From NCBI GenBank assembly GCA_029556915.1, contig JAKQIT010000083.1, positions 39,587-103,586 of the forward strand: a DNA stretch of 64,000 nucleotides, given 5' to 3'. Position numbers and translations under genes: made by a program. The notes beneath the pieces were generated by a model, which worked only from the letters and a program-made list of their open reading frames with translations, was not told where the DNA came from and did not search any database. The DNA comes from Pseudomonadota bacterium. Lineage in GTDB: Bacteria > Pseudomonadota > Gammaproteobacteria > Burkholderiales > Methylophilaceae. Positions 9,029-18,475 of this stretch are shown here, one piece after another (within the stretch, counting starts at the first letter, position 1; each line of letters starts with the position of its first letter).

Positions 9029-9805
9029 TTAGCTTTTATTACTAACAGGCATCTTTGAACTTATCACCTCAGCGCGATGCATGCGCATCAAACGGTAAAT
9101 AAAAATAGGATTGCCTAATACATAACGCTTGTACAGCCTTTTTGGCTCCAGCATTAAACGATAAACCCATTCAAAACCAATTTTCCGCACCCATTTAGGC
9201 GCACGTTTCACTTTATTACCCATAAAATCAATAATTGCACCGCCACAAACAATGAGTACTGGTAAATTGGTGGCTCGTACCATCTCAGCAATTTTCTCTT
9301 GTTTAGGCATACCCATTCCTAAAACGATTAGCTCTGGTTGATGCTGTAGCGCCAATTCTACATAGGTTTGCTCGGGGTCAAAACCATGATGCACTGACAC
9401 CATGTTTACACCATACTCAGCTTTAGCTTTAGCTGCCGCTTGACTCAAATAAGGCTCTTCTGTCCCCCAAAATGCAACTCGCCTACCACGATACGCGTCT
9501 AACAGTTTGGGAATAAAATCCGTGCCATTCATATTCAGGCCCTTGTTAACCATTAAGCGCGTCATTAACATAGACATCCCTGAACCATCTCTTAGTATGA
9601 CATCAGCGCCATACAAAGCATGGTAAAACGCTTGATTTTTAACCATTGAATTCATGGCAAACGAATTAACAAAACCTAATACGCGTGGCGTAGTGAGTGA
9701 ACTAAGTTCTTTCACCAACAAATCTTGCTCAGCATCGTTCGCAACAATACGAATTTTCTCGACTACGTTGTACCAGCGTTGCTTCCACTCTAATAATTCA
9801 CTCAT
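9029..9805 (-). CDS. WecG/TagA/CpsF-family glycosyltransferase
   Basis: A GT26 enzyme of 258 residues, expected to transfer an (amino)sugar to a lipid-linked acceptor at the cytoplasmic face of the inner membrane. Family landmarks include the acidic donor-site loop DGSGM near 92-96, NGTDFI, and the conserved LGMGMPKQEKI segment near 161-171 with an invariant Gln-Glu pair. The basic, aromatic C-terminal stretch (RLMLEPKRLYKRYVLG) probably contacts the membrane. It is downstream of the GT2 gene at 9822 with a 16-bp gap. Donor sugar is unknown. Confidence 0.9.
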   Translation of the reverse strand: MSELLEWKQRWYNVVEKIRIVANDAEQDLLVKELSSLTTPRVLGFVNSFAMNSMVKNQAFYHALYGADVILRDGSGMSMLMTRLMVNKGLNMNGTDFIPKLLDAYRGRRVAFWGTEEPYLSQAAAKAKAEYGVNMVSVHHGFDPEQTYVELALQHQPELIVLGMGMPKQEKIAEMVRATNLPVLIVCGGAIIDFMGNKVKRAPKWVRKIGFEWVYRLMLEPKRLYKRYVLGNPIFIYRLMRMHRAEVISSKMPVSNKS

Positions 9806-9821
9806 ACTCTACTTCCAGTGT

Positions 9822-11003
9822 TCAATCATCTCTTTTAGCACGTACCCAACTTACTTGGCGTTTGATTAAAAAATTCAAGTACACTGGAATTTTCATTAGT
9901 GCATAAATGGGGGCATAGCATAGACTTGCAAGAGAAATCACTTTTCGACCAAAAACTGCCCATGCAAGCAAAACGGCCGAACCTAATAACACTAATCCAG
10001 CCAGCGCAAGGCATAAAGGCATGACTAAATCAGTGACGGCATAAAACAAACCAGCAACAACAAATACTGTTACCATTAGCAACATAAGCAAAGCTAACGG
10101 CGGTACGATTAAATCAAAAGCCAGTGCCAGTAAACCCGTGTTTCCTTTGCTGATTGCCTGGACAAATAAACTAGGCGCCTCACTAAATATAACCCCTAAG
10201 TGGCCATGCTCCCAACGCGTACGCTGCCCACTTAAACCTTCAGTACTAGTGGGAAATTCACTTGTCACCAATGCCTCAGGCAAAAATAATGGTGGTTTTT
10301 CTGCAAGGCAATAGTCAATCCCTAATTTTAAATCTTCAACGATATGTCCGCTTGCAAGATTAGCTTGACTAATACTTTGCCAAGTAAACGCCATGCCAGT
10401 ACCCATTAGCTGGCATGGCAACCCTAATACAGCATATCCAGAGGGTCGCACTAGGTTTTTAACTAGCCAAGCAAATTCAGCAATCTTGGTTTTTAATCCA
10501 GCCCCTGCTGGGGATTTCATCAAATAGAGTGCCTGTATCGGTCTGTCATATTGCACACACGCGATGGCAAGTTTATTCAATGCTCCCTCACCTACTTGGC
10601 AATCTGCGTCAATAATAATGATCACTTCTGGTGGTTGATTTGTGCAATGCCTGACACCAAAATCAAGGGCATAACCTTTACCGCGTGCATCCTGATTAAA
10701 CCGCTCTATCGCTTCTGCACCGGCTTCTCTTGCGATTTTAGCGGTATCATCAGTGCAATTATCCGCCACCACAATAATACGGTCTTGTGCGGTTAACTGT
10801 GGTAAAACTGAAGCAATGGTAGATTGAATCAACAAGTGCTCATTATGCGCAGGCACAATTACCGCAATAGAAGGTCTTTTTGCTGTTAGTTGAGTAGATT
10901 TAACTTTAACCAAAGCAGCTAACAAAACCTGTTTAAATAACACTAAAACGGGAATCAATAAGACTAAAATTAATATACTCAATAAAATTTCTACTACGGT
11001 CAT
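9822..11003 (-). CDS. Membrane-bound processive-type GT2 glycosyltransferase
   Basis: A 393-residue GT2 enzyme with an N-terminal membrane segment (3-25), a GT-A domain and three or more C-terminal membrane spans (about 300-380). GT-A signatures are VPAHNE, the DxD-like IIIDADC, the EDLKLG acidic motif and QRTRW, which matches the QxxRW acceptor motif of cellulose/hyaluronan-synthase-like enzymes. QxxRW together with C-terminal spans suggests coupled polymer handling or lipid-linked acceptors, but a single-sugar transferase is also possible. It is within the minus-strand glycosyltransferase run. Confidence 0.88.
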   Translation of the reverse strand: MTVVEILLSILILVLLIPVLVLFKQVLLAALVKVKSTQLTAKRPSIAVIVPAHNEHLLIQSTIASVLPQLTAQDRIIVVADNCTDDTAKIAREAGAEAIERFNQDARGKGYALDFGVRHCTNQPPEVIIIIDADCQVGEGALNKLAIACVQYDRPIQALYLMKSPAGAGLKTKIAEFAWLVKNLVRPSGYAVLGLPCQLMGTGMAFTWQSISQANLASGHIVEDLKLGIDYCLAEKPPLFLPEALVTSEFPTSTEGLSGQRTRWEHGHLGVIFSEAPSLFVQAISKGNTGLLALAFDLIVPPLALLMLLMVTVFVVAGLFYAVTDLVMPLCLALAGLVLLGSAVLLAWAVFGRKVISLASLCYAPIYALMKIPVYLNFLIKRQVSWVRAKRDD

Positions 11004-11048
11004 ACCAAATGACTTTCAAATAAAATAAAACGTAAACAATGCTAGAAG

Positions 11049-12032
11049 TTACTTATACTCAATCAGCCGACCTTGCTTACCACTGCGTAAACGTTGATAA
11101 AATTTAAATTGCCCAAGCATTTCTGGAAACTTTCCCAGCACTAAAAAGAATGCGGAAACCCAAGAAATCTTTCCTTTATTGGGGTTGCTTAGTGCAATAC
11201 GTGTAATTTGAAACGGATATATCAGTAAAAAAAGCAAACCCCATTGAATACAAATAAACATCAAAATAAGCGCAAACATCGGAATAATAAAGCCCCAAAC
11301 CCAAGCGCGCCTGGTCTCACTCACCCAATGCTTTTCAGGTGGTGCACCATGTAAATAAGCACCTTCTGCAAACGCATGACCAGCACGCATGGTACGTTTC
11401 CACCATTGACTAAAACGGGTCATCGCTGCATCGTGTAGCGTCATTTCTTCATCTAATCGCCAAATTTTCCAGCCTGCTGCACGATAACGTACGCATAACT
11501 CTGGCTCCTCACCTGCAATTAGGTCAGCACGGTAACCACCAGCGTTTTCAAAAGCAATCACGCGCATCAAAACATCGCCGCCGCAAGCTTTAGTCTCGCC
11601 AATCGGCGTATTCCACTCTATGTCGCATAGTTTGTTATAAATCGTTTTGTCAGGAAATCGCTCACGTCGGCGACCACAAGTTGCAGCTACTTCAATGTGC
11701 ATATCTAAAAAAACAATAGCGCGTTCAATCCAAGTGCTAACTACTTCACAATCGCCATCCACAAACTGTACAAATTCCACATGCGGATACAGTTTTTTTA
11801 ACAAGGCAAAGCCTTCATTTCGAGCACGAGCAGCGGTAAAAGGAATGCTCATATCTAACGCCACCACCTCAGCCCCCAACTGACGAGCAACGCTTACTGA
11901 ATTGTCTGTAGAGCCTGAATCCACGTACACCAATTGGGATGCTTGGTTCACTAATGATTTTATACAGTTCTGGAGACGTTCACCCTCATTACGGCCAATG
12001 ATAACAACGCCTACTCTAGTTAGCATATTCAT
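11049..12032 (-). CDS. GT2-family glycosyltransferase
   Basis: A 327-residue inverting glycosyltransferase. The GT-A domain starts at residue 7 (GVVIIGRNEGERL), the donor/metal site is FVDGDCEV (DGD), and CGGDVLMR and GEEPELCVRYR follow. One or two membrane segments lie near 245-280. The start codon overlaps the stop of the upstream acetyltransferase gene by 4 bp (ATGA), indicating translational coupling. A second ATG (Met3) is possible as the start. Substrate unknown. Confidence 0.88.
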   Translation of the reverse strand: MNMLTRVGVVIIGRNEGERLQNCIKSLVNQASQLVYVDSGSTDNSVSVARQLGAEVVALDMSIPFTAARARNEGFALLKKLYPHVEFVQFVDGDCEVVSTWIERAIVFLDMHIEVAATCGRRRERFPDKTIYNKLCDIEWNTPIGETKACGGDVLMRVIAFENAGGYRADLIAGEEPELCVRYRAAGWKIWRLDEEMTLHDAAMTRFSQWWKRTMRAGHAFAEGAYLHGAPPEKHWVSETRRAWVWGFIIPMFALILMFICIQWGLLFLLIYPFQITRIALSNPNKGKISWVSAFFLVLGKFPEMLGQFKFYQRLRSGKQGRLIEYK

Positions 12033-12565
12033 TTTGCATCACTCGCTAGCGTTTCTATTTGCATGGGTTTTCTTAGTTTAATTTTGGCGGGCACCCCTAC
12101 AGCAATAGCGTTATCAGGCACATCACATAGCACCACAGCGTTTGCACCTATCATGACATTGTTGCCAATCTGAATTTTACCTAGCACTTTGGCTCCAGCA
12201 CCGATATCTACGTTATTACCAATATTGGGTGCACCTGGGTCTTCTACATTTTTCAAGCCAATAACAACTCCATTACGTATGCGGCAGTTATCACCAAATT
12301 TGGCATAACCACTCACTACGACTCCTCCAAAATGGTCTATGATAAAGTTCTTGCCAACTTCAGCCTCGCAAGGTAACTCAATGCCAGTCATAATTTGTAC
12401 GAATTTGTATAGGACTTTGTAAATTAAAGATAGCACTTTACGCAATATGGATGGACGTACGCCATAACGCCATCGACCAAAACGGTACACCAGCATTACC
12501 CAAAATCCCTGAGCACCAAAATCACCTTGGTAAGACTTTAAGTCTTGTTTAATATTTTCAAACAT
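12029..12565 (-). CDS. Serine-acetyltransferase-like hexapeptide acyltransferase
   Basis: A 178-residue left-handed beta-helix acyltransferase. A helical N-terminal part (1-65) resembles CysE-type enzymes. Hexapeptide repeats run from about 75 to 165, with the catalytic-type His in IIDHFGGVVV and turns such as IGNNVDIGAGAKVLGKI. In EPS loci such proteins usually O-acetylate sugars; a role in cysteine synthesis is unlikely here. It is coupled by ATGA overlap to the downstream glycosyltransferase gene. Confidence 0.85.
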   Translation of the reverse strand: MFENIKQDLKSYQGDFGAQGFWVMLVYRFGRWRYGVRPSILRKVLSLIYKVLYKFVQIMTGIELPCEAEVGKNFIIDHFGGVVVSGYAKFGDNCRIRNGVVIGLKNVEDPGAPNIGNNVDIGAGAKVLGKIQIGNNVMIGANAVVLCDVPDNAIAVGVPAKIKLRKPMQIETLASDAK

Positions 12566-12590
12566 GATTAAACGTTGCTATATATTTGAA

Positions 12591-13538
12591 CTAACGAGTT
12601 GGTACTTGAGCAAACTGTGTGCGAAAAAACATAACAAATACAAACCATGCACGCTTAAGGTTAAACAAGATATCTTCAGGTGACTTGAGCTTTATTAACG
12701 CTTTAAGAAACAAAATAAAGTCACCGAGACTATTCAATAACAAGTGCTTAAGTACGCCTGTCAAGCCATGGTTTTTACGAAAATACAATAATTCACTTTC
12801 AATTTGTAAGGCTTCAATTTGGCGGCTCTTTGAAGAAATTGCTGCTTCTTGTTTTGCACTTTCGCCCCCGATATGCACAACAGTAGTATCAGGGTAGTAA
12901 ACAACTTCCCAACCCGCTCTTTTCGCAGCTAGGCAGTGATCAACCTCTTCATAGTACAAAAAGTAGCGCGGATCAAATAGGCCAACTTGGTCAATGACGG
13001 TTTTACGAATTAATGCATAGCAACCTGGAACCCAATCACAATCTTTCACTGAGTTGTGATCCCAAGCCAAATCATCTATCAATTTGGTGTTCTTGAAAAA
13101 TTTCTTAAGATTGGTTCGCTCAAGAAAAATATTCCACGAGGTCGGAAAATATCGACATGAAGGTTGCAAAGTACCATCACGCCCAAGCAATTTAACGCCT
13201 AGCATGCCATATTTTGGATGCTCATCCATGAACAGCATGGTTTTTAAGAGTGTGTCTGGTTGTACAAAAGCATCTGTGTTAAGTAATAACACATATTTAC
13301 CGCTTATATGGGGCAAAGCTTGATTATTAGCTCGTCCAAAACCAACATTTTGCGTGTTTTCAATCAACGTAATATTCGGATACTCACGACGCAATACCTC
13401 TGCTGAATTATCCCTAGAAGCATTGTCAATCATAAAAACTTCTATTTTTAAATTTCCTACTGAAGCAAAAAGGTCATTAAGCGCCTTTTTAGTCATCTCG
13501 ATGGTGTTGTAACTCACTAAAATTACTGAAATATCCAA
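12591..13538 (-). CDS. GT2-family glycosyltransferase (rhamnosyltransferase-like)
   Basis: A 315-residue WbbL-type GT2. Seen motifs: VSYNTIEMTKKAL at the N terminus, FMIDNASRDNS, NVGFGRANNQAL, LLLNTDAF (the DxD position, here NTD), and FDPRYFLYYEEVDHC with the catalytic-type acidic residues. A hydrophobic C-terminal stretch may dock to the membrane. It is the first gene of the minus-strand run reading toward galE. Homologues often transfer rhamnose, but the sugar is not determined. Confidence 0.88.
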   Translation of the reverse strand: MDISVILVSYNTIEMTKKALNDLFASVGNLKIEVFMIDNASRDNSAEVLRREYPNITLIENTQNVGFGRANNQALPHISGKYVLLLNTDAFVQPDTLLKTMLFMDEHPKYGMLGVKLLGRDGTLQPSCRYFPTSWNIFLERTNLKKFFKNTKLIDDLAWDHNSVKDCDWVPGCYALIRKTVIDQVGLFDPRYFLYYEEVDHCLAAKRAGWEVVYYPDTTVVHIGGESAKQEAAISSKSRQIEALQIESELLYFRKNHGLTGVLKHLLLNSLGDFILFLKALIKLKSPEDILFNLKRAWFVFVMFFRTQFAQVPTR

Positions 13539-13622
13539 CTTAACTTCCTATGTAAAAACCTAATAATTTGTATCAATTTGATAATTCAACATTTAATATC
13601 AATCAGCATGAATTATCAAGGT

Positions 13623-13670
13623 AAACCAAGCTGAACAGCCCAAACGGGCTATTCAGCTTGGTTTTATGTT
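13623..13670 (+). terminator. Strong terminator-like hairpin in a divergent intergenic region
   Basis: AAACCAAGCTGAA plus AGCCC pairs with GGGCT plus TTCAGCTTGGTTT, an 18-bp stem with one mismatch and a 4-nt loop. It is followed on the + strand by TTTATGTTTGTT. It lies between divergently transcribed genes at 13538 (minus) and 13811 (plus), so it does not close either one. Confidence 0.7.
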
Positions 13671-13763
13671 TGTTCTAGATGCTAAATATATGAAGCTACG
13701 GTACAATATACTATCAATAGGTAGAGCTGAGTCTAGCGATTTTAGACTACTACTTTTGGCTTT

Positions 13764-13779
13764 TGGCAAAATTAAAGCA
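13764..13779 (+). promoter_or_regulatory. Possible sigma-54 promoter before the aminotransferase gene
   Basis: TGGCAAAATTAAAGCA keeps the -24 GG and -12 GC with correct spacing and a full TGGCA, but has AAGC instead of TTGC. It ends 32 bp before the ATG at 13811. It is weaker than the epsA site. Confidence 0.35.
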
Positions 13780-13810
13780 TAACCCTTAATCCAGAATATA
13801 TTTAACTTAC

Positions 13811-14923
13811 ATGATTCCTTTTAATAAACCTTATATGGTTGGTCAAGAACATAAATACATTGACCAAGCGCATGCAAATAAAAAGCTTGCCGGTGATGGT
13901 GTTTTTACAAAATATTGTCATGAATGGATAGAACAAAATACAGGTACTAAAAAAGCCCTACTAACCCATTCTTGCACTGCCGCTCTAGAAATGGCAGCTA
14001 TTCTAGCTGATGTTCAGCCTGGTGACGAAGTGATTATGCCTTCGTACACTTTTGTTTCAACTGCAAATGCTTTTGTGTTGCGCGGTGCTATTCCAGTATT
14101 TGTTGATATTCGTGCTGACACCCTGAATATTGATGAAACCTTAATCGAAGCAGCCATCACCTCAAAAACAAAGGCAATTGTAGCCGTACATTACGCAGGA
14201 GTAGCTTGTGAAATGGACACCATTATGGCTATTGCAAACAAATATAGTTTATTGGTGATAGAAGACGCTGCGCAGGGTGTCATGTCTAGCTACAAAGGAA
14301 AAGCCTTGGGCGCAATTGGCCACTTAGGTACTTACTCATTTCATGAAACCAAGAATGTGATTTCTGGTGAGGGTGGCGCTTTATTGATTAATGATGAGCG
14401 TTTTATTCAACGCGCGGAAATTATTCGCGAAAAAGGCACGAACCGTAGCAGATTTTTAAGGGGTGAGGTAGATAAATATACATGGGTTGATATTGGATCT
14501 TCATATTTACCTAGTGAAATTATAGCGGCGTTTCTTTGGGCGCAATTGCAAGAAGCGAATCATATTACTGATAAGCGCTTGGACATTTGGAATCAATATA
14601 ATAGTGCGCTTACTAAATATGAAGAAAAGGGCTTGCTACGCCGCCCAATAGTACCTGTTGAATGTCAACAAAATGCGCACATGTACTACATTTTGTTAAA
14701 CTCTTTTGAGGACAGAACTGCAGTCATGCAAAGGTTGAAAGAAAAGGAAATTCAATCTGTCACCCATTATGTTCCGTTGCATAACGCACCTGCTGGTCTT
14801 AAATACAGTCGCAAACATAATGAACTCCCTATTACAGAAAGTATTGGCGATCGATTATTAAGATTGCCGCTTTGGGTAGGCTTGGAAGAGGTGCAAGCGA
14901 TTTGTGATGCTTTGTTTGAATAA
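13811..14923 (+). CDS. WecE-like sugar aminotransferase (DegT/DnrJ/EryC1/StrS)
   Basis: A 370-residue PLP-dependent aminotransferase that aminates a nucleotide 4-keto-6-deoxy sugar. Sequence layout is close to WecE/RffA (dTDP-4-amino-4,6-dideoxygalactose transaminase): the N-terminal IPFNKP, SCTAALEMAA, the PLP-site D152 in EDAAQG, and the internal aldimine Lys181 in FHETKN followed by GEGGA. An acyltransferase gene begins 8 bp downstream, so the pair probably produces an N-acylated amino sugar for the EPS repeat unit. A sigma-54-like site lies upstream. Confidence 0.9.
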   Translation: MIPFNKPYMVGQEHKYIDQAHANKKLAGDGVFTKYCHEWIEQNTGTKKALLTHSCTAALEMAAILADVQPGDEVIMPSYTFVSTANAFVLRGAIPVFVDIRADTLNIDETLIEAAITSKTKAIVAVHYAGVACEMDTIMAIANKYSLLVIEDAAQGVMSSYKGKALGAIGHLGTYSFHETKNVISGEGGALLINDERFIQRAEIIREKGTNRSRFLRGEVDKYTWVDIGSSYLPSEIIAAFLWAQLQEANHITDKRLDIWNQYNSALTKYEEKGLLRRPIVPVECQQNAHMYYILLNSFEDRTAVMQRLKEKEIQSVTHYVPLHNAPAGLKYSRKHNELPITESIGDRLLRLPLWVGLEEVQAICDALFE

Positions 14924-14931
14924 TCAAAAAT

Positions 14932-15543
14932 ATGATTAGAGGTGTGTTGCAACAATTTTTACGCTACATGGCGCTTAGAAAAGGACGGCTAAAAAGTCTA
15001 TACTTGAAAGTGTGCCAGCCTGGAAATGAAGAGTATGCAATCTTTATGAAGGCACATGGTCAATTACACGCGCTCGGAGAGAATTGCAGGATTAACGTGC
15101 ATGCCAATATCACCGACCCAGCTTATGTATCAATCGGCAACAATGTTACCCTGTCTGACTGCCATTTAATTGGGCACGATGGTGTGGTTGGTATGTTAAA
15201 TGCCGCATACGGCATGAAACTAGACTCTGTAGGTAAAATTGTCATTAAAAATAATGTATTTGTAGGCCACGGTGCAATCGTTTTGCCTGACGTCACCATT
15301 GGTAATAATGTAGTGGTTGCAGCTGGTGCAGTAGTCAACAAAGATGTACCTGACGGAGTGATTGTTGGCGGCATCCCTGCGAAAGTCATCGGGAAAACCG
15401 AAGAGTTAGCTAAAAAGCTTGAGGCGCAAACAGCACTTTTACCATGGGCAGACATAATTAATAGCCGCAGTAGCGCATTTGACCCTGCAGTTGAAGCGCA
15501 ACTCGTTTCTTTACGTGTTAAGCACTTTTACCCTAACAACTAG
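14932..15543 (+). CDS. Hexapeptide-repeat sugar acyltransferase
   Basis: A 203-residue WbbJ-like left-handed beta-helix protein. Hexapeptide turns occupy about 45-145 (VSIGNNVTLSDC, IKNNVFVGHGAIVLPDVTIGNNVVVAAGAVV), ending in the typical GGIPAKVIGK. A candidate catalytic His is in LIGHDG. It follows the WecE-like gene with an 8-bp gap and probably acylates the amino group installed by that enzyme. O-acylation of the polymer is the alternative. Confidence 0.85.
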   Translation: MIRGVLQQFLRYMALRKGRLKSLYLKVCQPGNEEYAIFMKAHGQLHALGENCRINVHANITDPAYVSIGNNVTLSDCHLIGHDGVVGMLNAAYGMKLDSVGKIVIKNNVFVGHGAIVLPDVTIGNNVVVAAGAVVNKDVPDGVIVGGIPAKVIGKTEELAKKLEAQTALLPWADIINSRSSAFDPAVEAQLVSLRVKHFYPNN

Positions 15544-15607
15544 ACAACGCCTATACCAAACACGGGCTTTGGTTTTTACTATATGAATATTCAATCGACT
15601 AAATAAT

Positions 15608-16795
15608 ATGTTGCAGAGAAAAATCAATAAAATTAAAAAAATGTTAGCTAAGGACGGCTTGCGTTCCACATTGGCTTACTTACTTGAGCGCAGCAAAGGC
15701 AGGCGTATTGATATTTTTCAAGCGTATGACTATATCCCTTACCAGCCTTTTGGTGAGCCTTATACCCAATCAAGCCATGATCGCACGATCAATTGGGTAA
15801 TCCCAGATATTCATATTGGTTCAGGGGGGCATTTAAACGTATTTCGTTTGATGTATTTGTTAGAAAAACTCGGTTTTACCAACCGTATTTTAGTTATCCA
15901 GTCGAGATTTGAATCAAGTGAAGTAGTGCGCAATATGATCCGAGAGCACTTTTACCCCATTCAAGCTACGGTAACGTTGGATAAAAGCGCGCTTGAACCA
16001 GCGGCCATAACGGTTGCGACCAGTTGGATTTCAGCTTATTTTGTGCGTAATTTTCAATGCACAAAGCATCGTTGTTATTTTGTGCAAGATTACGAACCTT
16101 ACTTTTATCCTCACGGTAGTGAATACATGTTTGCTGAAGCTAGCTATAATTTCGGCTTTTATGGTATCACCGCTGGTGATTGGCTTGCGCACAAACTAAA
16201 AGCTGAGCACGGCATGCAAACATTAGGCATGGGATTTTCTTACGATAGAGATTTATACCGGCCATTTCCCAGAAATAACAAACAAGATAAGAAGGTATTT
16301 TTCTACGCCCGCCCAGCGACTGAGCGACGCGGCTTTGAGCTTGGTTTGCTCACGTTAGCTTTAGTTGCTAAGCAAATGCCAGACGTCACATTTGTGTTGG
16401 CAGGTGGAAATTTATCTGAATATACAATCCCATTTAAACATTACAGTCCTGGCAACGTAGCGGTTAAGAACTTGCCAGAACTTTATAGCCAATGTGATGT
16501 TGCACTGGTATTGTCACTCACTGATCTTTCATTATTACCCGTTGAGTTAATGGCTTGTGGTTGCTCAGTGGTAAGCAATCGAGGGGAAAATGTAGAGTGG
16601 CTACTCAATCAAGACAATGCTATTTTAACGGATGCTACACCTGAAGCTCTGAGCGAAGGCATTTTGCATTTATTGAGGAATAAAGATAAGCGTCAACAGT
16701 TAATTGCGTCCGCGATGGCATTTTCTGCAAACACGCGCTGGGATACCGAAGCGGAGAAAGTAGCTACTTTCTTTGAAAGCTTGCTCAATAAATAA
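15608..16795 (+). CDS. WsaF-like GT4 glycosyltransferase
   Basis: A 395-residue GT-B enzyme. The N-terminal domain contains WVIPDIHIGSGGHLNVF and YFVQDYEPYFYPHGSEY, typical of WsaF-type rhamnosyltransferases. The C-terminal Rossmann half has FFYARPATERRGFELG, a donor-binding segment (ADVALVLSLTDLSLLPVELMACG-type, here beginning CDVALVLSLTDLSLLPVE) and the acidic E in PVELMACG. A rhamnose donor is plausible given the family but is not shown. It is the last of three co-directional genes. Confidence 0.87.
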   Translation: MLQRKINKIKKMLAKDGLRSTLAYLLERSKGRRIDIFQAYDYIPYQPFGEPYTQSSHDRTINWVIPDIHIGSGGHLNVFRLMYLLEKLGFTNRILVIQSRFESSEVVRNMIREHFYPIQATVTLDKSALEPAAITVATSWISAYFVRNFQCTKHRCYFVQDYEPYFYPHGSEYMFAEASYNFGFYGITAGDWLAHKLKAEHGMQTLGMGFSYDRDLYRPFPRNNKQDKKVFFYARPATERRGFELGLLTLALVAKQMPDVTFVLAGGNLSEYTIPFKHYSPGNVAVKNLPELYSQCDVALVLSLTDLSLLPVELMACGCSVVSNRGENVEWLLNQDNAILTDATPEALSEGILHLLRNKDKRQQLIASAMAFSANTRWDTEAEKVATFFESLLNK

Positions 16796-16810
16796 GCAAT
16801 TGCGCCAATC

Positions 16811-16980
16811 TTTTTGACACTTTAATCATAGTGTCAAACAATCAAAGTTTAACGCTTTTAAGTTGCCAAAAATTCCCCGTGAAAAAATTAATGCTCTGCA
16901 AGCCTTATTCTATGCGGCTTCCAGAGCATCAAAAAGAAGGTGAGCTGTTTTACGCCTTTTTAGGCGCTGTTGTTAACAGC
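16811..16980. repeat. Convergent intergenic region with palindromic repeat copy 3 (loop inverted)
   Basis: The repeat occupies about 16875-16941: tail side CCCCGTGAAAAAATT on the left, arms ATGCTCTGCAAGCC and GGCTTCCAGAGCAT, loop TTATTCTATGC. The loop orientation is opposite to most copies. A separate hairpin TTTGACACT/AGTGTCAAA lies at 16811-16836, and two small hairpins (CGCC/GGCG, GCTGTT/AACAGC) lie at about 16952-16980. It separates the convergent GT4 and flippase genes. Confidence 0.8.
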
Positions 16981-16994
16981 CAATTTTTCACTTA

Positions 16995-18350
16995 CTATAA
17001 GTAATTTAAACTACGAAACACAAAGAATGTAACGACAGTTGAAATAGCCAAAAATGGCAAATCAATCGCGGGTTGCCATAAGCCTGCTCTTTTGTGCATC
17101 ACGTAGGCTTGCACTGGATATATAAGCCAATAAATTCCTGCCAATGCCAGAATAACGCCCTTTTCCCCATAATACTGATAGCCAATATAAATGGCCACGA
17201 TTTGCAAAACAATTTGTATCGCTTGAATGGCCGTGGCCGCACGTACCTCATCTTTGGCAAAAAGCACCCCTGTATAAGAGCCAACCACCACAGCAGCCAA
17301 AGAACCCATGCCTAAAATACGCAACAACACACCGGTTTCTTTATAACGCTCATCGTAAATAAGCCACATAAATTGATCGCCAAAAAAAGTGAAAAAGAAA
17401 GCAGCCAAACCTCCGAGACCTACCATACCAAGCCGCGCTTTGGTGAGTAATTTAGGCATTTTCTCTGGGTGATTACGCATTACTTCAGCATATGCTGGGA
17501 ACAAGGTTTTAACAGCAAGCACCAACATTGCTTGCCAAAAAATTAGGCTCATTGTGCTTGCTAAAGTATAAAACGCCAGCATTTTGACCGTTAAAAACTT
17601 GGCTACAAATAGCTTAACGCCCTCACCCGCTAAAAAAGTCATCGACGAGCTGATAAATATCCAACTGCCAAACCCAAATAAAGCCTTTAGCGAGGCCTTT
17701 TCCCAAGCAAATCGGTTGTGATCTCCTGGTAAATAATAATGACTCGCCACCATTTTAAGAAAACTTCCAATCAGCATGCCCCATACTAGCGCCCATATTG
17801 CTTCATGCTCAGGGCTATGCCATACATGCTTGTGCATATAAGCCAGCCAAATGGTGACAATTAAACTCACAATATAAGTAATTAACTCTATGAGCGTGGC
17901 TTTGCCCATTTGTAAATCGCGGTTTGCCGTGGCTAGTTTTGTGGAATTAAAACCTGCAATAATTGCACTCGTTCCCACAACAGGTAGCAGAGTACTTAAC
18001 ATGGGATGTTGATAAAATGCGGCAAAATAAGGCGCAGAAATAAGAATGGCTAAAAAAATTAAGAAGCCTTGAATAACTTGTAATGTCCATGCTGTATTCA
18101 GAAAAGTGGCTTCATGCCCTCTTTCATTTTGCACGATGCTTGGTTGAATACCAAGATCAGACATCATAATCAAACCCGTCATTACCGTTTGGACAATCGC
18201 CATTAGACCAAAGGCTTCCGGAAACAATAATCTAGTCAAAATTAAGTTAGAAGCAAGACGTAGTATTTGTTGTAAGCCATAGCCTGCCGTTACCCAAATA
18301 CCCGAATTAATGGCTCTTTTTTTTAAATTATTTTTTTTGACTTTAGTCAT
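16995..18350 (-). CDS. Wzx-like polysaccharide flippase
   Basis: A 451-residue polytopic membrane protein of the MOP superfamily, with about 12-14 hydrophobic segments. The opening NSGIWVTAGYGLQQILRLASNLILTRLLFPEAFGL-type start (first residues KKRAINSGIWVTAGYGLQQI) and the downstream LGIQPSIVQ are typical of oligosaccharide flippases. It probably flips the undecaprenyl-linked repeat unit to the periplasm before polymerisation by the neighbouring ligase/polymerase proteins. A Lys-rich N terminus precedes the first membrane segment. It is transcribed away from the divergent polymerase gene at 18476. Confidence 0.9.
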   Translation of the reverse strand: MTKVKKNNLKKRAINSGIWVTAGYGLQQILRLASNLILTRLLFPEAFGLMAIVQTVMTGLIMMSDLGIQPSIVQNERGHEATFLNTAWTLQVIQGFLIFLAILISAPYFAAFYQHPMLSTLLPVVGTSAIIAGFNSTKLATANRDLQMGKATLIELITYIVSLIVTIWLAYMHKHVWHSPEHEAIWALVWGMLIGSFLKMVASHYYLPGDHNRFAWEKASLKALFGFGSWIFISSSMTFLAGEGVKLFVAKFLTVKMLAFYTLASTMSLIFWQAMLVLAVKTLFPAYAEVMRNHPEKMPKLLTKARLGMVGLGGLAAFFFTFFGDQFMWLIYDERYKETGVLLRILGMGSLAAVVVGSYTGVLFAKDEVRAATAIQAIQIVLQIVAIYIGYQYYGEKGVILALAGIYWLIYPVQAYVMHKRAGLWQPAIDLPFLAISTVVTFFVFRSLNYL

Positions 18351-18475
18351 CTATTTCTGGATTTTTAAAAGATTCTGGCGGTGCGCCTAACAAGGAAAAG
18401 TAGCGACCTAAATGGGTGATTTCCAACAAAAGTAATTGACTCTATGATGACGCAACTATTTATCTTGCGGTCATT

